This document shows, piece by piece, positions 8,030 to 16,774 of a stretch of DNA of 64,000 bases. The notes under the pieces are model-generated. The model had not been told where the DNA came from, did no database searches, and worked only from the letters and a program-made list of their open reading frames with translations. The translations under genes and the position numbers were made by a program. The stretch is from Chryseobacterium sp. CY350. Its GTDB lineage: Bacteria; Bacteroidota; Bacteroidia; Flavobacteriales; Weeksellaceae. The stretch spans positions 1 to 64,000 of the forward strand of contig NZ_CP116034.1 in NCBI RefSeq assembly GCF_027945075.1. Direction: 5' to 3'. Positions within the stretch are counted from its first letter, which is position 1. Each line of letters starts with the position of its first letter.

Positions 8030-9163
8030 ATGGAAAACAAGGAACAAAATACTCAAGATACACAACCGCAAACAACTGCAAAACCTGTGGTTTCAAATGC
8101 TGAAGCCAAGAAAAAACAAAATAGAAAAAATAAAATCAGAGCCATCATTTCAAATGTAATCGTATTTGCATTGATAGGTTTCGGATTGTTCTGGCTAGTT
8201 CGTCAATATTTTCATATTGGTGACAAAACTTATACGGAAGCGGCCCAGGTTGAAGAATTCATTAATCCAATCAACACCAGAGTTTCGGCTTATATTAAAG
8301 AAATAACATTCATTGAGCATCAGCAGGTGAAAAAAGGAGATACGTTGGCCATTTTGGATGACCGTGAAATTATTACCCAACTCGGACAGGCAGAAGCGGC
8401 TTATCAAAATGCATTGGCTCAGCGTTCGGCGACAACTTCATCGGTAAATACCGTTTCCAACAACGTCAGCGTAATGGAATCTAATATTGCCGGAGCAAAA
8501 GCAAGATTGTGGAATGCCGATCAAAACTTAAACAGATACAAAAATCTGTTAGCTGCTGAAGCGGTGACCAGACAACAATTTGATCAGATGAAAACCGAGT
8601 ACGATGCGCAAAAAGCAGTGTATCAGACTCTGATCAATCAAAAACAATCTGCCAATCTTTCTACAACAGAAGTGAAAAGCAAATTGGGAATCAATGATGC
8701 CGAAATCAAACGAACAAAAGCTGCGTTGGATATGGCAAAAATCAATCTTTCATACACTGTAATCACTGCGCCCTACGACGGAGTGATGGGTAGGAGAACA
8801 ATTTCTGAAGGACAATTAATTCAGCCGGGTCAGCAGGTTGCGACCATCGTTTTAAATAATCAAAAATGGGTAACCGCTAATTTCCTAGAAAGTCAAATGC
8901 CGAACATCAAAATTGGTGAAAAACTAATGATGACCGCAGATGCATTGGGCGGAAAACAATTTGAAGGCGTGGTAACAGCAGTGTCAGCCGCGACAGGCTC
9001 GAGATATTCAAATGTTCCGACGGATAATTCAACAGGTAATTTTGTCAAAGTGCAACAGAGAATTCCCGTAAGAATAGAGTTTACAGATTCCAATAAAAAA
9101 GAAGATGTCGCAAAACTGAGCGCAGGAATGAATATGAATGTTTCTTTAAATGCAAAAAGATAG
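8030..9163 (+). CDS. HlyD/EmrA-type membrane fusion protein
   Basis: A 377-residue periplasmic adaptor anchored by one N-terminal transmembrane helix (about residues 42-60, SNVIVFALIGFGLFWLV). The N-terminal 35 residues are polar and Gln/Thr/Lys-rich. Then follow the split biotinyl-lipoyl domain (EVEEFINPINTRVSAYI-like part and VITAPYDGVMGRRTISEGQLIQPGQQV), a coiled-coil hairpin in between (about 120-230) and a beta-barrel region. This is the EmrA-like layout. It links the MFS pump to the TolC-like channel. It is the middle gene of the operon, 26 bases after tolC. Confidence 0.93.
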   Translation: MENKEQNTQDTQPQTTAKPVVSNAEAKKKQNRKNKIRAIISNVIVFALIGFGLFWLVRQYFHIGDKTYTEAAQVEEFINPINTRVSAYIKEITFIEHQQVKKGDTLAILDDREIITQLGQAEAAYQNALAQRSATTSSVNTVSNNVSVMESNIAGAKARLWNADQNLNRYKNLLAAEAVTRQQFDQMKTEYDAQKAVYQTLINQKQSANLSTTEVKSKLGINDAEIKRTKAALDMAKINLSYTVITAPYDGVMGRRTISEGQLIQPGQQVATIVLNNQKWVTANFLESQMPNIKIGEKLMMTADALGGKQFEGVVTAVSAATGSRYSNVPTDNSTGNFVKVQQRIPVRIEFTDSNKKEDVAKLSAGMNMNVSLNAKR

Positions 9164-9238
9164 AGAATAGACGGATAGAACATAGATTTTCTTTATTATT
9201 AAATTAACTAAGATCTTTTCTATTTAAAATCTAAAAAT

Positions 9239-9286
9239 TGTCTTTCGTCTATCAGTCTATCAGTCTATTATCTATTAGTCTAAAAA
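9239..9286. repeat. Short tandem repeat (TCTATCAG-type) before the MFS gene
   Basis: Between the hlyD-like and MFS genes, TCTATCAG occurs twice in perfect tandem (9248-9263), followed by degenerate copies TCTATTA and TCTATTAG up to about 9281. The tract ends about 8 bases before the MFS start codon. Slippage here would change spacing in the untranslated region, not the protein. Confidence 0.7.
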
Positions 9287-9289
9287 AAT

Positions 9290-10882
9290 ATGTACAACAA
9301 AGGTCTTTTCAGCGATTGGGTGCCGAAACCCGTACAGCTTCTGATGATGGTTTTACTGCTAATCGTAGTGATGCCGTTGGGAGGAGTTTACACCGGAAAC
9401 ATCAGTTTCATGGTGGGTGGAACCGGCGTGATGCAGGAATATTTTCTATGGGCAAACTATGCTACCACCATAGGGATGGGAGCGTGTATGCCTGTGGTTT
9501 TAAGAATGAAAATGCGGTTTAAAGTCCGTGATAAAGTCGTGATTTTATTAATACTTCTCGGAGCATTAAGTTATATCAACGCAACTACTTTTGAGCCGAT
9601 GATTATCGTGATGACGTCTTTGGTGATCGGGTTTTTAAAGATGATGATTACCATCGAATTATTTTTGCCATTAATGGCAATGCTTGGTGGACGGGGGATT
9701 TTTTACGGCGTTTTCTACACATTTGTTTTAATATTAAATCAACTTGCTGCTTATTACGCGGTAGAAGTTTCGGTGCTGTATAACTTTCAGCAGTTCTTTA
9801 TTTTGGCAGCTGTTTTATGTTTTGCCTTGGCATTGTTGTGCTGGGTTTTGATGCACGATAAATATTTTGCTTTAAAAGTTCCTTTGCATTACATTGATTG
9901 GCTGAGTATCATCCTGTTTGTCTCTACATTTATGTTTTCGGCATATGTTTTTTCATTTGGGAAACAGCAGGATTGGCTGAATTCAGATAAGATAATCAAC
10001 GCAGGCATTGCCGCATTTGTAAGTTTTGCCTTACTGTCCATTCGTCAGATGACTTTGAAAAGACCATATATTTCCTTTCATATTTTTACGAAAAGCAACG
10101 TGCTGAACGGTCTGTTTATGCTCTTGTGGCTGGGAATGTTTTTAGGAACGACATCTATTCAAAATATTTATGCAGTTGGAGTTTTGGGCTACGATCAATT
10201 GACGAATGCAAAGCTTAATCTCATGATGACACCCGGATTATTCTTAGCCGGAGTCGTAGCTGTATTTTGGTTTAAAAAAGAAAGACCACTCAAAATGTTT
10301 ATCTTTTCGGGCTTCGCTTCAATGACGGCTTATGCGATTATTATGTACTTTTCGATGGTGCTGGAATTCAATTACGAAAACTGGTACTTACCGATGTTCC
10401 TGAAAGGCTACGGAATGTGTTCACTTTTCATCTCGGTTTGGTATTACACTTTAGATAAATTGGAACTTAATGAAATGCTGGCCGCCATCGGATTGGTTTT
10501 GGTATGGCGAACCTTCCTTGCGGTAGGATTTTTTTCAGCCTTATTTTCGTGGTTTCAATATCAGTTTCAGGTTGTCAGTTTAGGAGATTTGGCGGTGTAT
10601 ATGGATGGGATGACCATCACGCCACAAACCGTCGCCAGTAATATGAGAAGTATTCAGCTTAATGCCATAATTTCCGCAAACAAAAAGATCTTCGGGTACT
10701 TGATTATCGCAGGTTTCGGAGTAATGCTCTACGTCATTACCCACCATTTTGGTTTGAAACGTACCGAATATTTAAGAATCGTAAGAATTCTCAAAGGAAA
10801 ATCTGTGATCGCAAGACGAAGAGCTCGCGAAAGAAAAAAATTAGAAGAAGATATAAAAGGTGCAGCCGGTCCTGCACTGTAA
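9290..10882 (+). CDS. MFS drug-efflux transporter (EmrB-like)
   Basis: A 530-residue inner-membrane protein with about 14 hydrophobic segments, the number expected for DHA2/EmrB-type drug:proton antiporters. It lies third in the operon after the TolC and EmrA-like genes, which supports the function more than any single motif. Conserved EmrB motifs are weak; the N-terminal GGVYTGNISFMVGGTGVMQEYFLWANYATTIGMGACMPVVLRMKMRF region fits helices 1-3 and loop 2-3. The C-terminus is strongly basic (arginine- and lysine-rich). A start at ATG 9290 is preferred because it follows an A-rich tract. A hairpin terminator follows. The substrate is unknown. Confidence 0.88.
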   Translation: MYNKGLFSDWVPKPVQLLMMVLLLIVVMPLGGVYTGNISFMVGGTGVMQEYFLWANYATTIGMGACMPVVLRMKMRFKVRDKVVILLILLGALSYINATTFEPMIIVMTSLVIGFLKMMITIELFLPLMAMLGGRGIFYGVFYTFVLILNQLAAYYAVEVSVLYNFQQFFILAAVLCFALALLCWVLMHDKYFALKVPLHYIDWLSIILFVSTFMFSAYVFSFGKQQDWLNSDKIINAGIAAFVSFALLSIRQMTLKRPYISFHIFTKSNVLNGLFMLLWLGMFLGTTSIQNIYAVGVLGYDQLTNAKLNLMMTPGLFLAGVVAVFWFKKERPLKMFIFSGFASMTAYAIIMYFSMVLEFNYENWYLPMFLKGYGMCSLFISVWYYTLDKLELNEMLAAIGLVLVWRTFLAVGFFSALFSWFQYQFQVVSLGDLAVYMDGMTITPQTVASNMRSIQLNAIISANKKIFGYLIIAGFGVMLYVITHHFGLKRTEYLRIVRILKGKSVIARRRARERKKLEEDIKGAAGPAL

Positions 10883-10901
10883 GAAACCTTGTTTTTCACT
10901 T

Positions 10902-10941
10902 GTAAAGTCTCGTTTTGTTCTCAAAGCGGGGCTTTACTTTT
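10902..10941 (+). terminator. Terminator of the efflux operon
   Basis: Arms GTAAAGTCTCG (10902-10912) and CGGGGCTTTAC (10927-10937) pair fully in RNA with two G-U pairs, 20 bases after the MFS stop, followed by TTTTAC. Confidence 0.65.
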
Positions 10942-10942
10942 A

Positions 10943-10993
10943 CTAGATATTAGAATCTGGACACCAGATATCGTATAGGTTTTTAATATCTAG
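10943..10993. repeat. Perfect 10-base inverted repeat
   Basis: CTAGATATTA (10943-10952) and TAATATCTAG (10984-10993) are exact reverse complements separated by 31 bases. It sits in the gene-free kilobase between the efflux operon and the MoxR gene. Function unknown. Confidence 0.6.
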
Positions 10994-11028
10994 CTGTTTT
11001 TTTTGTTGTACTATCTGTCATTCGTCAG

Positions 11029-11134
11029 TTCGAGTAGCTTTTTTTTTAAAAAAAGTGTATCGAGAACCCATGAACTGCATGCTGCCATATAACCACAGAC
11101 TTCTCGATATGATCTTTTTTAAAATCTACTCGAA
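11029..11134. repeat. Paired inverted copies of a structured repeat
   Basis: A unit that begins TTCGAGTAG, runs through a T-run/A-run hairpin and ends TATCGAGAA lies at 11029-11066. An inverted copy (TTCTCGATATGATC to ATCTACTCGAA) lies at 11101-11134. The two can pair over almost their whole length. This is a dispersed intergenic repeat pair without coding capacity; a 92-codon open frame overlapping it has no gene-like features. Confidence 0.65.
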
Positions 11135-11239
11135 GCGTCGGTGTTTTGTTATTGCGAAGATTAAGCTTGTAACTATCCTTTTGGAAAGCAATCTCATTCA
11201 CATTACTTATCACCCATTACTCATTACTTTTATTTTCGG

Positions 11240-11334
11240 GAGCTTAATCCCGCTATCCACTATATCTTTTTTGGGATCGTCTCCTCTTCGTTCCGCCAAT
11301 CCCAAAAAAGGATGCCGTTTCTATCGAGGCTAGG
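11240..11334 (+). repeat. Dispersed structured repeat, family A, copy 1
   Basis: About 95 bases running from GAGCTTAATCCCGCTATCC to ATCGAGGCTAGG. The middle has a T-rich arm (CTTTTTTGGGATCG) and a complementary arm (CCAATCCCAAAAAAGG) around a CTTCG-containing loop. Clear relatives occur at 27763-27838 and 35804-35897 in the same orientation. Confidence 0.8.
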
Positions 11335-11489
11335 GAAGTGGTGTTCCAATGAATGTGAGTTTTAAAATTTAAGGACTGAATATTTCATGAGAAGATGCGC
11401 ATTTAGACCATTCAAAATTCTCCTATAGTTTTCGACACCCATCATAGGAGTGAATTTCTGTCTTAAGAATATTTTCCAGTATATTAAAG

Positions 11490-11690
11490 TTTTAGGTTCT
11501 CTTCCCGAAAGGTTCCTGCACCCGTGCGACAAGCTTTACTGATTACCACGAAAGCCTCTTGCACCCCTGCAACATACTTTCCGGAAGCTGGGAAAGTCTG
11601 TCGCACGATAGTAAAGAACTTTCCGGAAGGTAAGAAAGGTTGCTGCACCTTAGCAGCATACTTTCTCAATATGAGAAAGGTGCAATGACG
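11490..11690. repeat. Degenerate 42-bp tandem repeat, locus 1
   Basis: Read on the minus strand, four units of 42 bases and partial flanking units follow each other from about 11678 to 11490. Two units start CCGGAAAGT and all carry a GTGC core near the middle and a CTTTC block before the end. Within a unit GGAAAGT and ACTTTCC, and GTTGC and GCAAC, are nearly complementary, so each unit can fold into its own hairpin. Because 42 is a multiple of three, a 61-codon frame (11484-11669) reads as 14-residue repeats; I regard it as a by-product of the repeat. Confidence 0.75.
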
Positions 11691-11830
11691 TTTCTCCTCA
11701 TCTTAAATAATACTTGTTTTTAAGGATAATCAATCACATAATTTGAAGTAAAAGAATAAAACAATGCAAAGTAATATTCGATGACAATCTGTACTTTTCT
11801 TCCCGAAAAACTTTCTGATATGATACAAAA

Positions 11831-11854
11831 ATCCCCTGAAACAATTCAGGGGAT
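11831..11854 (-). terminator. Terminator of the MoxR-type ATPase gene
   Basis: Perfect arms ATCCCCTGAA (11831-11840) and TTCAGGGGAT (11845-11854) with a 4-base loop; on the minus strand it is followed by TTTTGTAT. It lies 29 bases after the stop codon of the gene at 11883-13337. Confidence 0.8.
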
Positions 11855-11882
11855 GATACTTTTATATGATTTTAAAATTCTA

Positions 11883-13337
11883 TTAATTTCTTAAATACTG
11901 TCCGATATCTGCAGAATCAAAAGTATATGCATTAGAATTTTCAGATTTATCTAATTTTTTACTGATTGTCAATGCCCACAAAACCAACTCTTTGCAGAAG
12001 TTTTTGTCGTCTTCGCTCAATTCAGAAGCATTTTCTTCAATAACAGTTGCCAGAGGCGTAATGCTGTTGAGTTTGCTGTAGAATTCTTCGTCTGTATCGG
12101 TGTAGTTTAATTCTAAATGATTTTTATTAAACCATTTGATCAAATCGGTATATGGAGTTTTAATTCCTTCTTTTTCAAGTTTAGAAATACGAGGAAAAAT
12201 ACTCTCAAACTGTGTCATTACCGCTTTATCAATCAATATTTTAGCTACATAATCTGCACCTTCCTGTTCACCTTCGTACACCAACTCAATTTTTCCGGTA
12301 ATTGAAGGAATGATAGACATAAAGTCTAACAGACGAATTGTTGTTTTAGCAGCATCGGTTTCTATTAAACGTAATTTAGCTGCCGCAACAAGATTTTCCA
12401 TGGCACTAATTGTTAATCTTGCACTTACGCCACTTTTAGCATCCACATATTCGCTGTCTCGCGCTGCAAACGCGACTTCTTCCAAAAGATTTTTTGCCAA
12501 ATCCGGAATTTGAATCTGTGCTTTGTCATCTGATGAAATTGCTGCTTCCTGTTCGGTAATCTGTTTTGCCAAAGCAATAGTTTTCGGATAATGCGTGAAA
12601 ATCTGCGACCCGATTCTGTCTTTCAAGGGTGTCACGATACTTCCACGATTCGTATAATCTTCAGGGTTTGCGGTAAACACAAACTGAATATCCAAAGGCA
12701 TTCTCAATTGAAACCCACGAATTTGAATATCACCTTCCTGTAAAATATTAAAAAGAGAAACCTGAATTCTCGCCTGCAAATCTGGGAGCTCATTCAATAC
12801 AAATATAGAACGGTTGGCTCTTGGAATCATACCGTAATGCAGAACTCTCTCGTCGGAATAAGGAAGTTTCAAGGTTGCTGCTTTTATCGGGTCGATGTCG
12901 CCAATTAAATCCGCAACATTCACATCCGGAGTCGCGAGTTTTTCAAAGAAACGGTTCGAACGGTGAACCCACGAAATTGGAGTTTCGTCGCCCAATTCTG
13001 CAATCAGATCTCTCGCAAATTTTGAAATTGGCTGAAACGGACTGTCGTTAATTTCCGAGCCTTTTACAATTGGCATATATTCATCCAAAAGATTCACCAT
13101 GCTTCTTGCGATTCGGGTTTTTGCCTGCCCACGCAAACCTAATAAATTGATGTGATGACCCGCCAAAATCGCCTTTTTCAGTTGCGGAACCACAGAGTCT
13201 TCATAGCCCCAAAGTCCTTCAAAAACGGATTCTTTAGCTTTTATTTTTGCAATTAAATTTGCCTGAATTTCCTGATTGATGGTTTTATCGGTATATCCTG
13301 ACTGTTTTAATTCTTTGAATGTTGTATCGTTTTTCAT
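11883..13337 (-). CDS. MoxR/ChlI-like AAA+ ATPase
   Basis: A 484-residue cytoplasmic AAA+ ATPase of the MoxR / magnesium-chelatase I group, which typically remodels proteins together with a von Willebrand factor A (VWA) partner. Walker A reads GLRGQAKTR at residues 67-75. The Walker B region reads IFVLNELPDL at about 178-187, with Asn182 where many relatives have Asp before the catalytic Glu183. NILQEGDIQIRG and FTANPEDYTNRGSIVTPLKDR (sensor-1/Arg-finger region) are intact. A VWA-protein gene lies 203 bases upstream on the same strand and is the likely partner. No chelatase H subunit is seen, so metal chelation is unlikely. Own terminator at 11831-11854. Confidence 0.9.
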   Translation of the reverse strand: MKNDTTFKELKQSGYTDKTINQEIQANLIAKIKAKESVFEGLWGYEDSVVPQLKKAILAGHHINLLGLRGQAKTRIARSMVNLLDEYMPIVKGSEINDSPFQPISKFARDLIAELGDETPISWVHRSNRFFEKLATPDVNVADLIGDIDPIKAATLKLPYSDERVLHYGMIPRANRSIFVLNELPDLQARIQVSLFNILQEGDIQIRGFQLRMPLDIQFVFTANPEDYTNRGSIVTPLKDRIGSQIFTHYPKTIALAKQITEQEAAISSDDKAQIQIPDLAKNLLEEVAFAARDSEYVDAKSGVSARLTISAMENLVAAAKLRLIETDAAKTTIRLLDFMSIIPSITGKIELVYEGEQEGADYVAKILIDKAVMTQFESIFPRISKLEKEGIKTPYTDLIKWFNKNHLELNYTDTDEEFYSKLNSITPLATVIEENASELSEDDKNFCKELVLWALTISKKLDKSENSNAYTFDSADIGQYLRN

Positions 13338-13540
13338 TTTTCTAATGATGTAAATTTTATTTTAAATAGTATGTGTAAAAAATATTTTTACGCAAAGTCC
13401 GCAAAGATTTTTTTACAACTGACTGTTTTATTTTTCGTTTGCAAAGAGTTCCACTCAGCAAAGATCGCAATGTTTCTAAAGTCAAGTAATTTTTACTTGG
13501 TAAATAAAATCCTACTTTAACCTTTTACTTTTCTCTTACC

Positions 13541-14683
13541 CTAAATCCTTTTTATCCTGTTCTTCTCGTAATCTTCAAAAATCATTTGTCCCAAACCTGA
13601 AAGTCCGGTCAAAAAAGCTTTTCCTTTATTTTGCGCAGTAAAAGCATTCACAAATTGTCGAAGATAAGGATCCTGAGCAATCATAAAAGTGGTAATGGGA
13701 ATTTTCAGTTTTCTTGCCTGTGCTGCTTTGTTTAAACATTCGGTTACGATTCTTTGGTCAAGTCCGACACTGTTCATATAATATTCTCCGTTAGGTAATT
13801 TAAGACAACTTGGTTTTCCGTCGGTAATCATGAAAATCTGCTTGTTCGTATTTCTTTTTCTGCGGAGAATATCCATCGCCAATTCGAGTCCTGCAACCGT
13901 ATTGGTGTGATAGGGTCCGACTTGTAAATAGGGAAGGTCTTTGATTTTAATCGGCCAGGCTTCGTTTCCGAAAACGATAATGTCAATGGAATCTTTTGGA
14001 TATTTCCGCTTAATCAATTCCACCAAAGCCATTGCCACTTTTTTTGCAGGTGTGATACGATCTTCGCCATACAAAATCATCGAGTGACTGATGTCGATCA
14101 TCAACACCGTACTCATCTGAGCTTTGTGCTTGGTTTCTTCTACGATGAGGTCGTCTTCGGTCATTCGAAGGTCTGCAATACCGTTGTTAATCTGAGCATT
14201 TTTCAGACTTTCGGTCATGTTTACCGTCGATAAATCGTCGCCATATTGAAAGTTTCGGTTTTCACCATCACGTTCGTCACCGACTCCGGATTTGTTGGTT
14301 CTGTGATTTCCGATGCCGCTTTTTTTGAGCTTTCCGAAAATCTGGTCTAAAGCATATTCTCGTAAAGCTGCTTCCAGTTTGGCAGTCAGAATATTTTTGC
14401 CTTTTCCGGTTCCTGTATTTCCGTCTTCGGAATCGTCTTCTTTTTTAATGTAACCTCGCTTGATTAAATCTTTTTCAAAATCTTCGAGAGTGTATTCATC
14501 AGTGAAAATATCATATTCTTTATCAAGCATATCGAGCCACTCGAAGGCTTCCTCAATATCGCCGGAAGTGTGGGTCAGCAAATCTTTGAATACATCAAAA
14601 ACCCTGTCGAAATGCGATATTTCTTCCGGAACGTGTTTGCTGAATATAAAACCCTGTTGAAAATTAAATTGTTTATCTGTCAT
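13541..14683 (-). CDS. VWA-domain protein, partner of the MoxR ATPase
   Basis: About 380 residues, cytoplasmic. The N-terminal 130 residues are acidic and helical, a Gly- and Asn-rich linker follows, and the C-terminal half is a VWA domain with the metal-binding MIDAS pattern DISHS in VLMIDISHSM, followed by a later MITDGKPSC strand. Such proteins pair with MoxR ATPases as a chaperone-like system. ATG at 14683 (MTDKQFNFQQGF) is preferred to the TTG ten codons upstream, because the longer start is non-standard. The 203-base gap to the ATPase gene contains GCAAAG-type short repeats and no terminator. The client is unknown. Confidence 0.87.
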   Translation of the reverse strand: MTDKQFNFQQGFIFSKHVPEEISHFDRVFDVFKDLLTHTSGDIEEAFEWLDMLDKEYDIFTDEYTLEDFEKDLIKRGYIKKEDDSEDGNTGTGKGKNILTAKLEAALREYALDQIFGKLKKSGIGNHRTNKSGVGDERDGENRNFQYGDDLSTVNMTESLKNAQINNGIADLRMTEDDLIVEETKHKAQMSTVLMIDISHSMILYGEDRITPAKKVAMALVELIKRKYPKDSIDIIVFGNEAWPIKIKDLPYLQVGPYHTNTVAGLELAMDILRRKRNTNKQIFMITDGKPSCLKLPNGEYYMNSVGLDQRIVTECLNKAAQARKLKIPITTFMIAQDPYLRQFVNAFTAQNKGKAFLTGLSGLGQMIFEDYEKNRIKRI

Positions 14684-14793
14684 GAGAGTAATCTCGTTTT
14701 TTAGAAAAGACAAGTTAGGGATTTTTTGTAGGAGTGAGATGGTCTAAAAATAGAAAATGTGGATGATGGTGATAGGTTTGGAATTATTACAGT

Positions 14794-15867
14794 TTAATAT
14801 ATTGTATCATCTGATAATTGTGGATTTCCATTTAAATCAAAACTGATTGACCTGTTTAAGTTAAATTTTAAATCAAGCCATGATAAATCAGTGTTAACAA
14901 ATATTTCTTTAATAACTTTTTTACACTTTCTGATCTCTTTCTGATCTTGTAGAAAATCCTTTAACCCAAGAGCATCTTTCCATTTTGGTTTATCAGAACT
15001 CAGTACTAAAATCCTTTTTAAATTTCCTTTTGGTGAAAATTCGAGATGATAAGTTTCGAAACAGTTTATTTTTTCTGATCTAATATTTGTATTTTGAATC
15101 AAGCTTTTTAAGTAATTGTCAATTGTGTCCTTTTTTAATTTTAAAGATTCACGATATGGTTTATATTTTTCCCGAATTTCATTTTGTTTCTCTGTCAATT
15201 TATATATCATCCGATATCCATCATATGAGTAACTTTTCCCGAGTGGAAGATCGCTTTCAAAATTTTTATAAATTGAATCTAATTTTAGTTTACTTTGAAC
15301 AAACCGAATATTTTCGGCAATAATTTTTATTGATTGTTTTTCTTCGTCTTGATACAAAGGGCAGCTGTATTCTTGTTTTTGTAGGTTGTTTAAAATTTTA
15401 AATTGAAAATTAATTCCATTACAATGCAAATAATTTCTATTCCAATTTTCAATTTGAGAATCTGTTGGTAATTTAATCTGATCAGATTGTATTAATTTGT
15501 CGATTACTTCCTTTGTTTTATCTGGTTCAATGGATGTTTTCTGGAAATATTCAACAGTATTTTTTAATTCATTTCTATCCCATTTTGAATAATTATATTG
15601 CGTTGTTTTATTAAGGACAAATCCTAAATATTGATTGTTTTTATTTTTTCGTAGTTCAATTATTTGTTGAGGAAAAAGAATTCTTATATTAATTAAATCT
15701 TCAGATTCTTCAATCGGAAAAATATTATAAATAATTCTGTTCCTTTTTTCAAAGCTTAGCTTTTGATCAAACTTTTCGTTTTTTCTAAACTGTAAATCAT
15801 CATTTAATTTTTGGCTTTGAAAAAATAAAGTATGAAATATTAAACTTAACAGTAGTATTTTGGACAT
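14794..15867 (-). CDS. Hypothetical exported protein
   Basis: A 357-residue protein not recognised. It starts with a signal peptide (MSKILLLSLIFHTLFFQSQ), so it is probably periplasmic or surface exposed. The rest is rich in Lys, Asn, Gln and Ile without visible repeats or catalytic motifs; two conserved-looking Cys residues lie near the middle (HCNGINFQFKI and EYSCPLYQD) and another near KINCFETYHLEF. Base composition is more AT-rich than its neighbours, which may indicate weak selection or later acquisition. It appears to be transcribed alone between the VWA gene and the divergent methyltransferase gene. Confidence 0.75.
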   Translation of the reverse strand: MSKILLLSLIFHTLFFQSQKLNDDLQFRKNEKFDQKLSFEKRNRIIYNIFPIEESEDLINIRILFPQQIIELRKNKNNQYLGFVLNKTTQYNYSKWDRNELKNTVEYFQKTSIEPDKTKEVIDKLIQSDQIKLPTDSQIENWNRNYLHCNGINFQFKILNNLQKQEYSCPLYQDEEKQSIKIIAENIRFVQSKLKLDSIYKNFESDLPLGKSYSYDGYRMIYKLTEKQNEIREKYKPYRESLKLKKDTIDNYLKSLIQNTNIRSEKINCFETYHLEFSPKGNLKRILVLSSDKPKWKDALGLKDFLQDQKEIRKCKKVIKEIFVNTDLSWLDLKFNLNRSISFDLNGNPQLSDDTIY

Positions 15868-15928
15868 GGTATTAATTTGCGTTTACTATTCAAATATAAT
15901 TAAAAGATCACAGAAAAGTTAAAATCCT

Positions 15929-15936
15929 TATCTTTG
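15929..15936 (+). promoter_or_regulatory. -7 promoter box of the methyltransferase gene
   Basis: TATCTTTG matches TAnnTTTG and ends 18 bases before ATG 15955. It overlaps the TTG at 15934, which argues that the TTG is not the translation start. Confidence 0.6.
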
Positions 15937-15954
15937 ACCCCAATAAAATTCAGC

Positions 15955-16659
15955 ATGAAAGACTTAATGGGAAGTGCAATCTGGGATTATTTTCACAACG
16001 GAAATACAGAAGATCTGCAGACTGAAACTTCAATTTCCGAACTTGATGAGCTTCCGGTAGACTATCTTTTCAGAGACTTTGAAGAAATGAATAAAATTGA
16101 ACAAAAAGCTTTGAAATTTGCTTTTGGAAAAGTTCTCGATATCGGAGCAGGAGCTGGTTCGCATTCGTTGTATCTTCAGAATGAAAAGAATTTAGATGTT
16201 ACTGCTTTAGATATTTCTCCTAAATCTATTGAGGTTTGCCAATTGAGAGGAATTCAGAAAGCGGTTGCTCAGAATATGCTTGAATTTTCTGGGGAAACTT
16301 TCGATACCATTCTTCTTTTAATGAATGGAACTGGAATTTTCCAAAGTCTCAATGTGATTGATATTTATCTACAAAAACTTCATTCTCTTTTAAACAAAAA
16401 CGGGCAAATCCTTATCGACAGTACAGATATTTTGTATATGTTCGATACCGATGATGATGGCGGAGTTTTGATTCCGGCAAATGGATACTATGGTGAACTA
16501 GATTATGTGGTTCATTATAAAGGCGATTCTGAAGATCCTATTAAATGGTTGTATCTTGATTTTAATACTTTGCAAAATGCTGCAGTAAATAATGGTTTTA
16601 AAATTGAAATGATTCTGAAGGATGAGGATTCTTATTTGGCAAGATTGACTAAAAATTGA
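15955..16659 (+). CDS. Class I SAM-dependent methyltransferase
   Basis: A roughly 234-residue Rossmann-fold methyltransferase. Motif I is VLDIGAGAGSHSLYL, followed by the acidic end of strand 2 (VTALDISPKSIEVC) and motif IV region TILLLMNGTGIFQ. Because of the NGTG-type motif and the size it resembles small-molecule methyltransferases, but the substrate cannot be read from sequence. I chose ATG 15955 (MKDLMGSAIWDYF) instead of an upstream TTG because a promoter box covers that TTG. It is divergent from the exported orphan and convergent with the following membrane-protein gene. Confidence 0.85.
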   Translation: MKDLMGSAIWDYFHNGNTEDLQTETSISELDELPVDYLFRDFEEMNKIEQKALKFAFGKVLDIGAGAGSHSLYLQNEKNLDVTALDISPKSIEVCQLRGIQKAVAQNMLEFSGETFDTILLLMNGTGIFQSLNVIDIYLQKLHSLLNKNGQILIDSTDILYMFDTDDDGGVLIPANGYYGELDYVVHYKGDSEDPIKWLYLDFNTLQNAAVNNGFKIEMILKDEDSYLARLTKN

Positions 16660-16774
16660 AGCGCTTGTCATTGTGATGCAATCTACAATGTTTTTTTTAA
16701 CCATTATGATGTTTAAGGATTGAAGAAAAGTTAAGTTTAACTTCGTTTTAAGTTCAGTTACTATTTTTGAAATT

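Noticed and set aside
11055..11333. A 92-codon plus-strand frame in the repeat-rich gap
   Set aside because: It runs through two dispersed repeats and has no ribosome entry region, domain or balanced composition; it is explained by the repeats.
11484..11669. A 61-codon minus-strand frame with 14-residue repeats
   Set aside because: The frame is kept open by the 42-base period of the DNA repeat and has no promoter box or clear start region; treated as repeat, not as protein.
15934..15954. TTG start of the methyltransferase gene
   Set aside because: The TTG is part of a TATCTTTG promoter box, so transcription starts downstream of it; ATG 15955 fits.
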